Shown in pieces: positions 51,328 to 59,849 of a stretch of 64,000 nt of DNA. Positions within the stretch are counted from its first letter, which is position 1; every line of letters begins with the position of its first letter. The stretch is from Streptomyces kanamyceticus (GTDB lineage: Bacteria > Actinomycetota > Actinomycetes > Streptomycetales > Streptomycetaceae), in the NCBI RefSeq assembly GCF_008704495.1, contig NZ_CP023699.1, forward strand, positions 4,402,001 through 4,466,000, in the 5' to 3' direction. The notes beneath the pieces were generated by a model. The model did not search any database. It saw only the letters and a list, made by a program, of their open reading frames with translations, and was not told where the DNA came from. The position numbers and the translations under genes are program-made.

Positions 51328-51563
51328 TGAGCAGCGCACTCACGTGGTTCAAGGCGAGTTACAGCAACGACCAGGGCGGCGCCTGCCTCGAAGTCGCCTA
51401 CGACTGGCGCAAGTCGAGCTACAGCAGCGACCAAGGCGGCCAGTGCCTGGAAATCGCCGCCCACCCCTCCGCCATCCACATCCGCGACTCCAAGAACCCC
51501 ACGGGCCCCACCCTCACCGTCGCCCCGGACACGTGGACCCGTTTCCTGAGCCAGACCTACTGA
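51327..51563 (+). CDS. DUF397-domain protein, partner of the XRE regulator
   Basis: A 78-residue protein with the DUF397 signature twice: WFKASYSNDQGGACLEVA, then WRKSSYSSDQGGQCLEIA, followed by IHIRDSKNPTGPTLTVAPDTW. Duplication of the N-terminal motif is common in the family. DUF397 proteins act as small partners of the DUF5753 XRE regulators. It overlaps the regulator's stop by one base (TAATG), and its own end overlaps the convergent lipoprotein gene by 7 bp. Confidence 0.92.
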   Translation: MSSALTWFKASYSNDQGGACLEVAYDWRKSSYSSDQGGQCLEIAAHPSAIHIRDSKNPTGPTLTVAPDTWTRFLSQTY

Positions 51564-52153
51564 CCCGCGCTGCCGACCGGGCCGACCTCGACCGGGGATC
51601 CCGCGCCGTCCGCGACGGCCAGCGTCGAGGCGCCCGGCCAATCCAGCGTGACCGACTTCGTCTCGTCCGGCGGGGTCACGACCAGACCGGTCACCTGGAC
51701 ACCGGAGCCACCCGCGTCGTGCGCCGGGTAGGTGATGCCGAAGGCGACCGCGTCGCCGTCCTTGAGGACCGTCGGGGCGGACTCCCGGCCCGTACGCCTG
51801 GCTGACAGATCGCCCTCGCTCGTCGTCAGGTCGACGCCCGCGTACCCGGAGATCGCGCAGTCCAGGCCACTGCCGTTCGTCAGCGTCACGGCGACGGAGC
51901 TGTCAGGATCGCCCTCCACGGTGCTGTCCGACGCCGAGATCTCAAGCCCGTCCGTACGACACTTGTCGACGCCCGCGACCGAGCCGCCGCTGCCCGGGGC
52001 GCTGACCGGGCTCCGGCCCGCCGACGGGTCGACCGCGATCGTGGACGTGGACACCCGCACGCCCGTGCCGTCGTCGCACGCGGTGAGCGTGAGCGCGGAG
52101 ACGAGGGAGAGACCGGCGACCACCGAGCGGGTCGTGGTGCGGGTGAACTTCAC
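51557..52153 (-). CDS. DUF4232-like lipoprotein
   Basis: A 198-residue lipoprotein from GTG at 52153. The signal reads KFTRTTTRSVVAGLSLVSALTLTACDD, with a clear lipobox (LTAC). The mature domain has Cys in VDKCRTDGLEISASD and SGLDCAISGYAGVDLTT, with VTLTNGSGLDCAISGYAGV in the DUF4232 pattern, and KDGDAVAFGITYPAHDAGGSG. This domain type also occurs at 49718. Its function is unknown. Upstream frame extensions lie within the next intergenic region and are not supported. Confidence 0.8.
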   Translation of the reverse strand: MKFTRTTTRSVVAGLSLVSALTLTACDDGTGVRVSTSTIAVDPSAGRSPVSAPGSGGSVAGVDKCRTDGLEISASDSTVEGDPDSSVAVTLTNGSGLDCAISGYAGVDLTTSEGDLSARRTGRESAPTVLKDGDAVAFGITYPAHDAGGSGVQVTGLVVTPPDETKSVTLDWPGASTLAVADGAGSPVEVGPVGSAGQ

Positions 52154-52330
52154 TGGGAGCCCCCGGGAACAAGGAACGTGTGGCACGGCCATGAGCGAAA
52201 CAGCCACGGCCGAGGCCGCACAAGGATTCCCGGCCGATCTGGCACGCTGGAACGATTTCACCCGCGTGACCTGGGAAAACGCCCTCCGCTGGAACGCCGT
52301 CCTGGGATGCCCGCACACGCACCTGCCGGT

Positions 52331-52356
52331 AAGTACCCACAAAAAAGTCGGTACTT
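52331..52356. promoter_or_regulatory. Inverted repeat AAGTACC/GGTACTT upstream of the imine-reductase-like gene
   Basis: AAGTACC (52331-52337) and GGTACTT (52350-52356) form a 7-bp inverted repeat with a 12-bp AT-rich spacer, about 75 bp before the ATG at 52431. Such GTACTT palindromes resemble HxlR-family operators. No HxlR gene is adjacent, and the 277-bp gap holds no other clear gene. Confidence 0.5.
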
Positions 52357-52430
52357 GTCCCCCTTCGCGCCGCCGGGAAGGATCGAAGACGTCCCCACCA
52401 GACACCACCTCCGATCGGAGCCCACCAGCC

Positions 52431-53318
52431 ATGCCCGCACAGCCCGCGCAGACCGCCCCCGTCACCGTCCTCGGCCTCGGCCTGATGGGCAGCGCCCTCG
52501 CCGCCGCGCTGCTCAAGGCGGGCCACGCCACCACCGTGTGGAACCGCACCGCGTCCAAGACGGGCCCGCTCGCCGCCCAGGGCGCGACCCCGGCCGACAC
52601 CGCGCGGGACGCCATCGAGGCCGCCCCGCTCGTCATCGTCTGCCTCACCACCAACGACCACGTCCGCGCCCTCCTCGAACCCGAGGCCACCGCCCTCAAG
52701 GGCCGCACGGTCGTGAACCTCACCAACGGCACCCCGGCCCAGGCGCGGGAGCTGGCCGACTGGGCGGCGGCGCACGGCATCACGTACGTCGACGGCGGCA
52801 TCATGGCCGTACCGCAGATGATCGCGACGCCCGGCGCGTACATCCTCTACAGCGGCACGGACGAGGCGGCCTTCGCCACGCACCGCGAGACCCTGTCCGC
52901 ACTCGCCGACACCAAGTGGGTCGGCACCGACCCCGGCCTCGCGGCGCTCTACGACCTCTCCCTGCTCACCGGCATGTACGGCATGGCGATGGGCGTCGCC
53001 CAGGCCCTCGCGCTGACCGAGAGCGAGGGCATCCCGCCCCGCGACTTCGCACCGCTGCTCACGGACTGGGTGATCGCGATGGCGCACGGAACCATCCCCG
53101 GCATGGCCGAGGGCCTCGCCACGGGCCAGCACCTCACGGACGTCTCGAACCTCGCCATGAACCGGGCGGCGTTCCCCAACTTCACCAGCGCGTTCACCGA
53201 ACAGGGCCTGCGCACCGACCTGTTCGACCCGTTCCAGGACCTCCTGGACCGGGCCGTCGAGCAGGGCCACGGCGCCGACGGCTTCTCGCGCCTGGCGCTG
53301 CTGCTCAAGAAGGACTAG
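52431..53318 (+). CDS. NAD(P)-dependent imine reductase/beta-hydroxyacid dehydrogenase-like enzyme
   Basis: A 295-residue protein. The N-terminal Rossmann fold reads VTVLGLGLMGSALAAALLKAGHATTVWNRTASK (G-x-G-x-M-G). The motif VVNLTNGTPAQARELADWAAAHGITYVDGGIMAVPQMI is characteristic of bacterial imine reductase-like proteins. The C-terminal helical dimerisation domain includes LLTGMYGMAMGVAQALALTESEG. The Lys of beta-hydroxyacid dehydrogenases is not seen, which favours the imine reductase branch. ATG at 52431 is preferred, although the frame is open from ATG 52191, which would add 80 residues without family similarity. Confidence 0.85.
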   Translation: MPAQPAQTAPVTVLGLGLMGSALAAALLKAGHATTVWNRTASKTGPLAAQGATPADTARDAIEAAPLVIVCLTTNDHVRALLEPEATALKGRTVVNLTNGTPAQARELADWAAAHGITYVDGGIMAVPQMIATPGAYILYSGTDEAAFATHRETLSALADTKWVGTDPGLAALYDLSLLTGMYGMAMGVAQALALTESEGIPPRDFAPLLTDWVIAMAHGTIPGMAEGLATGQHLTDVSNLAMNRAAFPNFTSAFTEQGLRTDLFDPFQDLLDRAVEQGHGADGFSRLALLLKKD

Positions 53319-53325
53319 CCCTCTG

Positions 53326-54306
53326 TCACGGGACGAGGAGCACCTTGCCTGTCGTCTCGCGCCGCTCCATCGCCGCATGCGCGTCGGCCGCCCGCACCAG
53401 CGGGAACGCCTGCCAGGCGGCCACCAACTCCCCCTTGGCGGCGGCCTCCAGGGCGGCCCGCTCGCGCTCGGGGGCGCGCTCGGGGTGGCCGATCAGTTCG
53501 AGCAGGGCGTTCACGTACGACGTGCCGTGCTCGGCGAGTTCCTCGGGCGTCGGCTCGAAGGGCTCCTGCGAGGCCCACCCGATGGCGACGAACCGCCCGC
53601 CCTCACCGATCAACTCGTAGGCGCTGGCGGCCTTTTGACCACCCACCCCATCGAGTACGACACTGACGGGCCGGTCCGCACCGAGCCGCTCGCGGACGAC
53701 GTCCGCCCACCCGGCCTCGTTGTAGTCGACGACGACATCGGCGCCGAGGGCCTGTACGGCGGCGGTCTTGGCGGACCCGCCCGCCGCGCCGACAACGGTG
53801 GCACCGAGCGCGTGGGCGTACTGCACGACGAGCCGTCCGACCCCACCGGCCGCGGATGTCACCAACACCACGTCGTCGGGCTTGAGTTGAGCGGAGTCGA
53901 GCAGCCCCATGGTGGTCGCCCCGGTCATCACCATGGTCACCGCGTCCTCGGGCCCGAGCCCGACGGGCAGCACGTGCAGCCCTTCGACATCGGCGACGGA
54001 CAACTCGGCGTACCCCCCAGGCTGGGTCCGCGAGGCCACGACGGACCGCCCGACCCACTCAGGGTCGACCCCCGGCCCCACGGCATCCACGGTCCCCGCG
54101 ACCTCGCCACCGAGGACGGCGGGCAGCTCGGGCAGCGGGGGCGCCATGTCGGACGCGTCACCCTGGCGCATGACGGTCTCGACGAAGTGAACTCCCGCCG
54201 CCCGTACGGCGATCCGCACCTGCCCGGCCCCGGCGACGGGGTCGGGCAGAGTCTCGTACCGCAGGTTCTCGGGGGCCCCGAACTCGTGCAGAACAACAGC
54301 GCGCAT
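53326..54306 (-). CDS. Quinone oxidoreductase-like MDR enzyme, likely SoxR regulon member
   Basis: A 326-residue zinc-independent medium-chain oxidoreductase. It has RAVVLHEFGAPENLRYETLPDP, AGVHFVETVMRQGD and the cofactor loop VTSAAGGVGRLVVQYAHALGATVVG, and it ends AHAAMERRETTGKVLLVP. The family reduces quinones and other electrophiles with NADPH. The promoter contains a near-consensus SoxR box between -35 and -10 elements, so redox-active compounds probably induce it. In S. coelicolor, SoxR is known to control a few genes including oxidoreductases of this kind. The stop faces the imine-reductase gene 7 bp away. Confidence 0.88.
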   Translation of the reverse strand: MRAVVLHEFGAPENLRYETLPDPVAGAGQVRIAVRAAGVHFVETVMRQGDASDMAPPLPELPAVLGGEVAGTVDAVGPGVDPEWVGRSVVASRTQPGGYAELSVADVEGLHVLPVGLGPEDAVTMVMTGATTMGLLDSAQLKPDDVVLVTSAAGGVGRLVVQYAHALGATVVGAAGGSAKTAAVQALGADVVVDYNEAGWADVVRERLGADRPVSVVLDGVGGQKAASAYELIGEGGRFVAIGWASQEPFEPTPEELAEHGTSYVNALLELIGHPERAPERERAALEAAAKGELVAAWQAFPLVRAADAHAAMERRETTGKVLLVP

Positions 54307-54350
54307 GGTGTGCTCCTCAAAACGTCAGAACGTCGATGCACACCACCATC

Positions 54351-54374
54351 TGACCTCAAGCGGACTTGAGGTCA
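54351..54374 (-). promoter_or_regulatory. SoxR box with MerR-type 19-bp-spaced promoter
   Basis: CCTCAAGCGGACTTGAGG (54354-54371) is an exact CCTCAAG-N4-CTTGAGG dyad, extended to 10-bp perfect arms over 54351-54374. On the minus strand TTGACC (54376-54371), then 19 bp, then GATGGT (54351-54346), form a promoter in which the dyad fills the long spacer, as at soxS-type promoters. It is 45 bp before the oxidoreductase start. Confidence 0.85.
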
Positions 54375-54392
54375 AGGGGAGGCGCCCCGTAA

Positions 54393-54411
54393 GGGGCGCG
54401 GGGAACTGCGC
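54393..54411. repeat. Single GC-rich repeat core between hemB and the quinone oxidoreductase
   Basis: GGGGCGCGGGGAACTGCGC is identical to the core of the arrays at 40801 and 46599. It lies 18 bp past the hemB stop, at the 3' end of that gene. Confidence 0.85.
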
Positions 54412-54428
54412 GCCCAGCCAGCGCGGCG

Positions 54429-55418
54429 CTAAAGGCGACGAGCAACCTCAGTCGCCCAGTACGTGAGAATCATGTTCGCGCCCGCCCGCTTGATCCCGGT
54501 CAGGGACTCCATGATCGCCGCATCCCGGTCGATCCAGCCCCGCTGAGCCGCCGCCTCGATCATGGAGTACTCCCCGCTGATCTGGTACGCGGCAACCGGC
54601 ACGTCCACCGCGTCGGCAACGCGGGCCAGGATGTCGAGGTAGGGACCCGCGGGCTTGACCATGACCATGTCCGCGCCCTCCTCCAGGTCGAGCGCCAGCT
54701 CCCGCAGGGACTCGCGGCTGTTGGCCGGGTCCTGCTGGTACGTCTTGCGGTCCCCCTTGAGCGAGGAGCCGACGGCCTCGCGGAACGGGCCGAAGAAGGC
54801 GGAGGAGTACTTCACGGTGTACGCGAGGATCGACACGTCCTCGTGGCCGACCTGGTCCAACGCGTCGCGGATGACGCCGATCTGACCGTCCATCATGCCG
54901 CTCGGACCGACCACGTGGGCGCCCGCGTCGGCCTGGACCTGCGCCATCTCGGCGTACCGCTCAAGGGTCGCGTCGTTGTCGACGCGGCCTTCGGAGTCCA
55001 GCACACCGCAGTGCCCGTGGTCGGTGGTCTCGTCCAGGCACAGGTCGGACATGACGATGAGGTCGTCCCCGACCTCGGCGCGCACGTCGCGGAGCGCGAC
55101 CTGCAAGATCCCGTCCGGGTCGGTGCCCGCCGTGCCGACGGCGTCCTTCTTGGACTCCTCGGGGACGCCGAAGAGCATGATCCCGGCGACCCCGGCCTCC
55201 ATCGCCTCGACGGCGGCCTTCTTCAGGGAGTCGCGGGTGTGCTGGTAGACACCGGGCATCGCGCCGATCTCCACCGGAGCGCTGATCCCCTCGCGCACGA
55301 AGGCGGGCAGGATCAGATCGGCCGGATGCAGCCGAGTCTCGGCGACCATGCGGCGCATGGCGGGGGTGGTCCGCAGCCGACGCGGCCGCGCACCCGGAAA
55401 AGACCCGTACTTAGTCAC
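54429..55418 (-). CDS. hemB: Porphobilinogen synthase (5-aminolevulinate dehydratase)
   Basis: A 329-residue HemB. It condenses two 5-aminolevulinates to porphobilinogen. Signatures are [45 protein letters not shown] (a metal-site region with one Cys and Asp/His, not the three-Cys zinc site), the Schiff-base lysine in [19 protein letters not shown], and the second active-site lysine in [16 protein letters not shown]. It is the last heme gene of the block and lies 143 bp after hemD on the same strand. That gap holds a hairpin, so its expression may be partly separate. Confidence 0.96.
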   Translation of the reverse strand: MTKYGSFPGARPRRLRTTPAMRRMVAETRLHPADLILPAFVREGISAPVEIGAMPGVYQHTRDSLKKAAVEAMEAGVAGIMLFGVPEESKKDAVGTAGTDPDGILQVALRDVRAEVGDDLIVMSDLCLDETTDHGHCGVLDSEGRVDNDATLERYAEMAQVQADAGAHVVGPSGMMDGQIGVIRDALDQVGHEDVSILAYTVKYSSAFFGPFREAVGSSLKGDRKTYQQDPANSRESLRELALDLEEGADMVMVKPAGPYLDILARVADAVDVPVAAYQISGEYSMIEAAAQRGWIDRDAAIMESLTGIKRAGANMILTYWATEVARRL

Positions 55419-55486
55419 TGAAACCTCACCTCATACCGCTACGGCTGCGCCCGCTGTGGTCTGGGGCGCTGCCCGCTGTGGGCAAT

Positions 55487-55505
55487 CGTGCCGCAGGGCG
55501 GCACG
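55487..55505. terminator. Small hairpin between hemD and hemB
   Basis: CGTGCCGC (55487-55494) and GCGGCACG (55498-55505) form a perfect 8-bp stem with a 3-nt loop. It lies in the 143-bp gap between the hemD stop and the hemB start and could terminate or attenuate transcription. The surrounding GGGTGGGCAC motif resembles common Streptomyces intergenic repeats. Confidence 0.5.
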
Positions 55506-55561
55506 GGTGGGCACAGCCCCCGGTGCAGAGCACCAAAGGGGCGGCGCCCACCCAAAGGTAC

Positions 55562-57220
55562 CTACGGGGCGGTACGGCGCCGACGGGACCCCGGCCGACG
55601 CTCACTGGGCCGGGTGACGGGATCCCCCGCCTCCAGCGCCGCAGCCCTCCGCCGAGACCCGAACTCGGCAAGCGCCTCGGCCAGCTTGTGGACCGACGGC
55701 TCGGGAGCCATCACGTCCACCCGGAGCCCGTGCTCCTCCGCGGTCTTGGCCGTCGCCGGGCCGATGCACGCGATCACGGTCACGTTGTGCGGCTTGCCCG
55801 CGATGCCGACGAGGTTCCGCACGGTCGACGAAGAGGTGAAGAGAACGGCGTCGAAGCCACCGCCCTTGATCGCCTCGCGCGTCTCGGCCGGGGGCGGCGA
55901 AGCGCGCACCGTCCGGTAGGCGGTGACGTCGTCGACCTCCCACCCGAGGTCGATCAGGCCCGCGACCAGGGTCTCCGTGGCGATGTCGGCCCGCGGCAGG
56001 AAGACACGGTCGATCGGGTCGAAGACCGGGTCGTACGGCGGCCAGTCCTCAAGGAGTCCGGCGGCCGACTGCTCGCCGCTGGGCACCAGGTCCGGCTTCA
56101 CGCCGAAGGCGATCAGCGCGGCGGCGGTCTGCTCGCCGACGGCCGCGACCTTGATCCCGGCGAAGGCCCGCGCGTCGAGCCCGTACTCCTCGAACTTCTC
56201 GCGCACCGCCTTGACGGCGTTGACGCTGGTGAAGGCGATCCACTCGTAGCGGCCCGTGACCAGGCCCTTGACCGCGCGCTCCATCTGCTGGGGCGTGCGC
56301 GGCGGTTCGACCGCGATGGTCGGCACCTCATGCGGCACCGCGCCGTACGAACGCAGCTGGTCGGAGAGCGAGGCCGCCTGCTCCTTCGTGCGCGGCACGA
56401 GCACGCGCCACCCGAAGAGCGGCTTCGACTCGAACCACGACAGCTGGTCGCGCTGGGCGGCGGCCGAGCGTTCGCCGACCACGACTATGACCGGCTGCCC
56501 GCCGTCCGGCGACGGCAGCACCTTGGCCTGCTTGAGCACCTGCGCGATGGTGCCGAGCGTCGCGGTCCAGGTGCGCTGGCGCGTCGTCGTACCGGCCACC
56601 GTCACGGTCATCGGGGTGTCGGGCTTGCGGCCCGCGGACACCAGCTCACCGGCGGCCGCGGCCACCGAGTCGAGCGACGTGGAGACGACGACGGTGCCGT
56701 CCGAGGCGCCCACCTCGTTCCAGCAACGGTCCGACGCCGTACGGGCGTCGACGAAGCGCACGTCCGCGCCCTCCGCGTCGCGCAGCGGCACACCCGCGTA
56801 GGCGGGCACGCCGACGGCGGCCGCGATGCCGGGCACCACCTCGAAGGAGATGCCCTCGGCGGCGCAGGCGAGCATCTCGCCCGCCGCGTAGGTGTCGAGG
56901 CCCGGATCGCCGCTGACCGCGCGCACGACCCGCCTGCCGCCCCTCGCGGCCTCCATGACAAGATTGGCGGCGGCTCGCGCGGAAGGCGCGTCCACGGCAG
57001 CTGACGCGTCGTCAACTGCCGCTGCCCGGGGTGTGTCCACACCTCCCCTGGCGTGCACGCGGACGACGTCGAGCACATCGGGCTCGGCGATCAGCACATC
57101 CGCTCGGGCCAGCGCCTCGACGGCGCGCAGGGTCAGCAGTCCCGGATCTCCGGGTCCGGCACCCAGGAAGGTGACGTGCCCGTGTGCGGGAGTGCCGGGA
57201 AAGTTCGAGGTGGGGCTCAA
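55562..57220 (-). CDS. hemD: Bifunctional uroporphyrinogen-III methyltransferase/uroporphyrinogen-III synthase
   Basis: A 552-residue fusion. The N-terminal tetrapyrrole methylase domain (about 12-265) has VTFLGAGPGDPGLLTLRAVEALARADV, VVPGIAAAVGVPAYAGVPL and PMTVTVAGTTTRQRTWTATL. The C-terminal HemD domain (about 280-510) begins LFGWRVLVPRTKEQAASLSDQLRSYGA and has FTSVNAVKAVREKF and VLFTSSSTVRNLVG. The C-terminus is Arg-rich. The TTG start at 57220 overlaps the hemC stop (TTGA), which argues for this unusual start. The protein converts hydroxymethylbilane to uroporphyrinogen III and may divert it to siroheme or cobalamin by methylation. Confidence 0.9.
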   Translation of the reverse strand: MSPTSNFPGTPAHGHVTFLGAGPGDPGLLTLRAVEALARADVLIAEPDVLDVVRVHARGGVDTPRAAAVDDASAAVDAPSARAAANLVMEAARGGRRVVRAVSGDPGLDTYAAGEMLACAAEGISFEVVPGIAAAVGVPAYAGVPLRDAEGADVRFVDARTASDRCWNEVGASDGTVVVSTSLDSVAAAAGELVSAGRKPDTPMTVTVAGTTTRQRTWTATLGTIAQVLKQAKVLPSPDGGQPVIVVVGERSAAAQRDQLSWFESKPLFGWRVLVPRTKEQAASLSDQLRSYGAVPHEVPTIAVEPPRTPQQMERAVKGLVTGRYEWIAFTSVNAVKAVREKFEEYGLDARAFAGIKVAAVGEQTAAALIAFGVKPDLVPSGEQSAAGLLEDWPPYDPVFDPIDRVFLPRADIATETLVAGLIDLGWEVDDVTAYRTVRASPPPAETREAIKGGGFDAVLFTSSSTVRNLVGIAGKPHNVTVIACIGPATAKTAEEHGLRVDVMAPEPSVHKLAEALAEFGSRRRAAALEAGDPVTRPSERRPGSRRRRTAP

Positions 57221-58176
57221 AGTGCTCGCTCCCCCATCAGACCGGCCGCGCCCTTGGCGAGCATCTCGGCCGCGAGTTCGCGGCCCAGCGCCATGGCTTG
57301 GGTCTCCGTCTTGGGCACGGGACCGGTGGTGGACAGCTGCACCAGCGTCGAGCCGTCGGTCGTACCGACGACGCCGCGCAGGCGCATTTCCTTGACAATC
57401 TGCCCGTCGGCCAGCAAGTCGGCCAGCGCGCCCACGGGGGCGCTGCAACCGGCTTCCAGGGCGGCGAGCAGGGACCGCTCGGCGGTCACGGCGGCCCGGG
57501 TGTACGGGTCGTCGAGCTCGGCGAGCGCGGCGGCGAGTGACGCGTTGTGCGCGGCACATTCGATCGCCAGTGCCCCCTGGCCGGGGGCGGGCAGAACAGT
57601 GTCGACCGACAGGAAGTCGGTCACCTCGTCGATGCGTCCGACGCGGCTGAGTCCGGCGGCGGCGAGCACGACGGCGTCGAGCTCCCCCTTGTGCACGTAT
57701 CCGATGCGGGTGTCGATGTTGCCTCGGATCGGCACGGTCTCGATGGTCATGCCGTGGCTGCGCGCGTAGGCGTTCAGCTGCGCCATGCGGCGCGGCGACC
57801 CTGTGCCCACGCGGGCGCCCTCGGGCAGCTCCGGGAAGGTCATGCCGTCGCGCGCGACCATGATGTCGCGCGGGTCCTCGCGCACCGGCACGGCGGCGAG
57901 GGTGAGCTCGTCGGGCTGCGCGGTGGGCAGGTCCTTGAGCGAGTGCACGGCGAAGTCGACCTCGTCGCGGGCGAGCGCGTCGCGCAGCGCGGCGACGAAC
58001 ACACCGGTGCCGCCGATCTGCGCCAGGTGCTCGCGCGAGGTGTCGCCGTACGTCGTGATCTCCACGAGCTCGACGGTCCTGCCCGTCACCTGCTGTACGG
58101 CCTCGGCCACTTGGCCGGACTGGGCCATGGCCAGCTTGCTGCGCCTGGTCCCGAGCCTGAGGGCCCTCTCGGTCAT
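57217..58176 (-). CDS. hemC: Porphobilinogen deaminase (hydroxymethylbilane synthase)
   Basis: A 319-residue HemC that polymerises four porphobilinogens. Signatures are LRLGTRRSKLAMAQSGQVAEAV, FVAALRDALARDEVDFAVHSLKDLPT, VGTGSPRRMAQLNAYA, and the dipyrromethane-cofactor Cys in LLAALEAGCSAPVGALADL. ATG at 58176 overlaps the hemA stop by four bases, and the stop overlaps the hemD TTG, so hemA-hemC-hemD are tightly coupled. Confidence 0.96.
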   Translation of the reverse strand: MTERALRLGTRRSKLAMAQSGQVAEAVQQVTGRTVELVEITTYGDTSREHLAQIGGTGVFVAALRDALARDEVDFAVHSLKDLPTAQPDELTLAAVPVREDPRDIMVARDGMTFPELPEGARVGTGSPRRMAQLNAYARSHGMTIETVPIRGNIDTRIGYVHKGELDAVVLAAAGLSRVGRIDEVTDFLSVDTVLPAPGQGALAIECAAHNASLAAALAELDDPYTRAAVTAERSLLAALEAGCSAPVGALADLLADGQIVKEMRLRGVVGTTDGSTLVQLSTTGPVPKTETQAMALGRELAAEMLAKGAAGLMGERAL

Positions 58177-59849
58177 GCCCGGCCTCGATTCGGGTCGTCG
58201 TTCTCGTTGTTCGTGTGGTCGGCGCGGCTGACCGCGGCGACCGTCTGCGGGTCGAGGTCGAACAGCGTGCGCAGCGCGTCCGCGTACCCGGCGCCGCCCG
58301 GCTCACTGGCCAGCTGCTTGACCCGCACCGTCGGCGCGTGCAGCAGCTTGTCGACGACGCGGCGCACGGTCTGCGTGATCTCCGCGCGTTGCTTGTCCTC
58401 AAGTCCCGGCAGGCGCCCTTCGAGGCGCGTCATCTCACCGGCCACCACATCGGCGGCCATGGTGCGCAGGGCGACCACGGTCGGCGTGATGTGCGCGGCC
58501 CGCTGCGCGGCACCGAAAGCGGCGACCTCGTCGGAGACGATGCCCCGCACCATCTCCACGTCGTCGGCCATCGGGGCGTCCGCGGACGCCTCGGCGAGCG
58601 ACTCGATGTCGACCAGGCGCACCCCGTCGATGCGGTGCACGGCGGCGTCGATGTCCCGCGGCATGGCGAGGTCGAGCAGCGCGAGCACGGCGGTACGGGC
58701 GGGTCCCGCCGACGGCGAGGGACGGCGCAGCTCGGGCACCCGGCCCGCCACGCTCGCGGCCGTCACCAGGGCGGCGATGGCCCCGGCCTCGGCCTGCGGT
58801 CCGCTCTCACGGCGCTCGGCGGGCGCGTTGTCCACCCAGGCGGCGTGCTGTTCCAGGGTCGCGGCGTCCATGCCCGCGACGGCGTCCTCGCCCGCGACGG
58901 AGAAGCCGCCGGGCGCGGAGAGGTCGAAGGGGCAGTCCTCGTCGCCCGCGACGACCGGTCGTACGGCCTTCTCCGCGGGGCTTTCGACCCGGCTGCCCGC
59001 GGTGGGCGTGCGGCCCGCGACGGCCGTCGTGACGGCCTCCGCGGTCAGCACGAGACCGGTCGCGCCGGTGCAGGAGACGGCCACGTCGGCACGTGTCAGT
59101 TCGTCCGCGACGGAGTCCATGGCGACGGCACGCGCGCTCACGCCGGTGCCGCCGGGCCCGCCGAGGATCTCGGCGAGCCGCTCGGCGCGCTCCAACGTGC
59201 GGTTGGCGACGACGACTTCCTCGACCCCGGCGCGCGCGAGCGTCGCCGCGGCGAGCGAGGACATCGAGCCCGCGCCGATCACCAGGACGCGCTTGCCCTT
59301 CGCCCAGGTCTCCACCGGCTCGCGCACGGCGAGCTGTTCGAGGCCGAAGGTGACGAGCGACTGCCCGGCCCGGTCGATGCCGGTCTCCGAGTGCGCCCGC
59401 TTGCCGACCCGCAGGGCCTGCTGGAAGAGGTCGTTGAGGAGCTTGCCCGCGGTGTGCAGGTCCTGCGAGCGCGCCAGGGCGTCCTTGATCTGCCCGAGGA
59501 TCTGCCCCTCGCCGACGACCATCGAGTCCAGTCCGCACGCCACCGAGAAGAGGTGGTGGACGGCCCGGTCCTCGTAATGGACGTACAGATAAGGAGTGAG
59601 CTCCTCAAGACTGACGCCGCTGTGCCGCGCGAGCAGCGTGGACAGCTCGGCGACGCCCGCGTGGAACTTGTCCACGTCGGCGTACAGCTCGATGCGGTTG
59701 CACGTGGCGAGCACCGCGGCCTCGGCGGCGGGCTCGGCGGCGAGCGTGTCCTGCAACAGCTTCGCCTGCGCGTCCGCGTCGAGCGCGGCCCGCTCAAGGA
59801 CGCTCACCGGTGCGCTGCGGTGACTCAGCCCCACGACCAGGAGACTCAT
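58173..59849 (-). CDS. hemA: Glutamyl-tRNA reductase
   Basis: A 558-residue GluTR, first enzyme of the C5 heme pathway, reducing glutamyl-tRNA to glutamate-1-semialdehyde, which the hemL product at 9803 then uses. The N-terminal catalytic region has SLLVVGLSHRSAPVSVLERAAL and VLATCNRIELYA, with the nucleophilic Cys. FSVACGLDSMVVGEGQILGQIKDA follows. The NADPH domain has KRVLVIGAGSMSSLAAATLARAG. A low-complexity insert of about 100 residues (about 265-365) lengthens it beyond the usual 420-450. ATG at 59849 overlaps the rex stop by four bases. Confidence 0.95.
   Translation of the reverse strand: MSLLVVGLSHRSAPVSVLERAALDADAQAKLLQDTLAAEPAAEAAVLATCNRIELYADVDKFHAGVAELSTLLARHSGVSLEELTPYLYVHYEDRAVHHLFSVACGLDSMVVGEGQILGQIKDALARSQDLHTAGKLLNDLFQQALRVGKRAHSETGIDRAGQSLVTFGLEQLAVREPVETWAKGKRVLVIGAGSMSSLAAATLARAGVEEVVVANRTLERAERLAEILGGPGGTGVSARAVAMDSVADELTRADVAVSCTGATGLVLTAEAVTTAVAGRTPTAGSRVESPAEKAVRPVVAGDEDCPFDLSAPGGFSVAGEDAVAGMDAATLEQHAAWVDNAPAERRESGPQAEAGAIAALVTAASVAGRVPELRRPSPSAGPARTAVLALLDLAMPRDIDAAVHRIDGVRLVDIESLAEASADAPMADDVEMVRGIVSDEVAAFGAAQRAAHITPTVVALRTMAADVVAGEMTRLEGRLPGLEDKQRAEITQTVRRVVDKLLHAPTVRVKQLASEPGGAGYADALRTLFDLDPQTVAAVSRADHTNNENDDPNRGRA

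Noticed and set aside
52191..53318. Longer imine reductase starting at 52191
   Set aside because: The Rossmann motif GLGLMG should lie close to the N-terminus. The extra 80 residues contain the inverted-repeat operator and have no family similarity.
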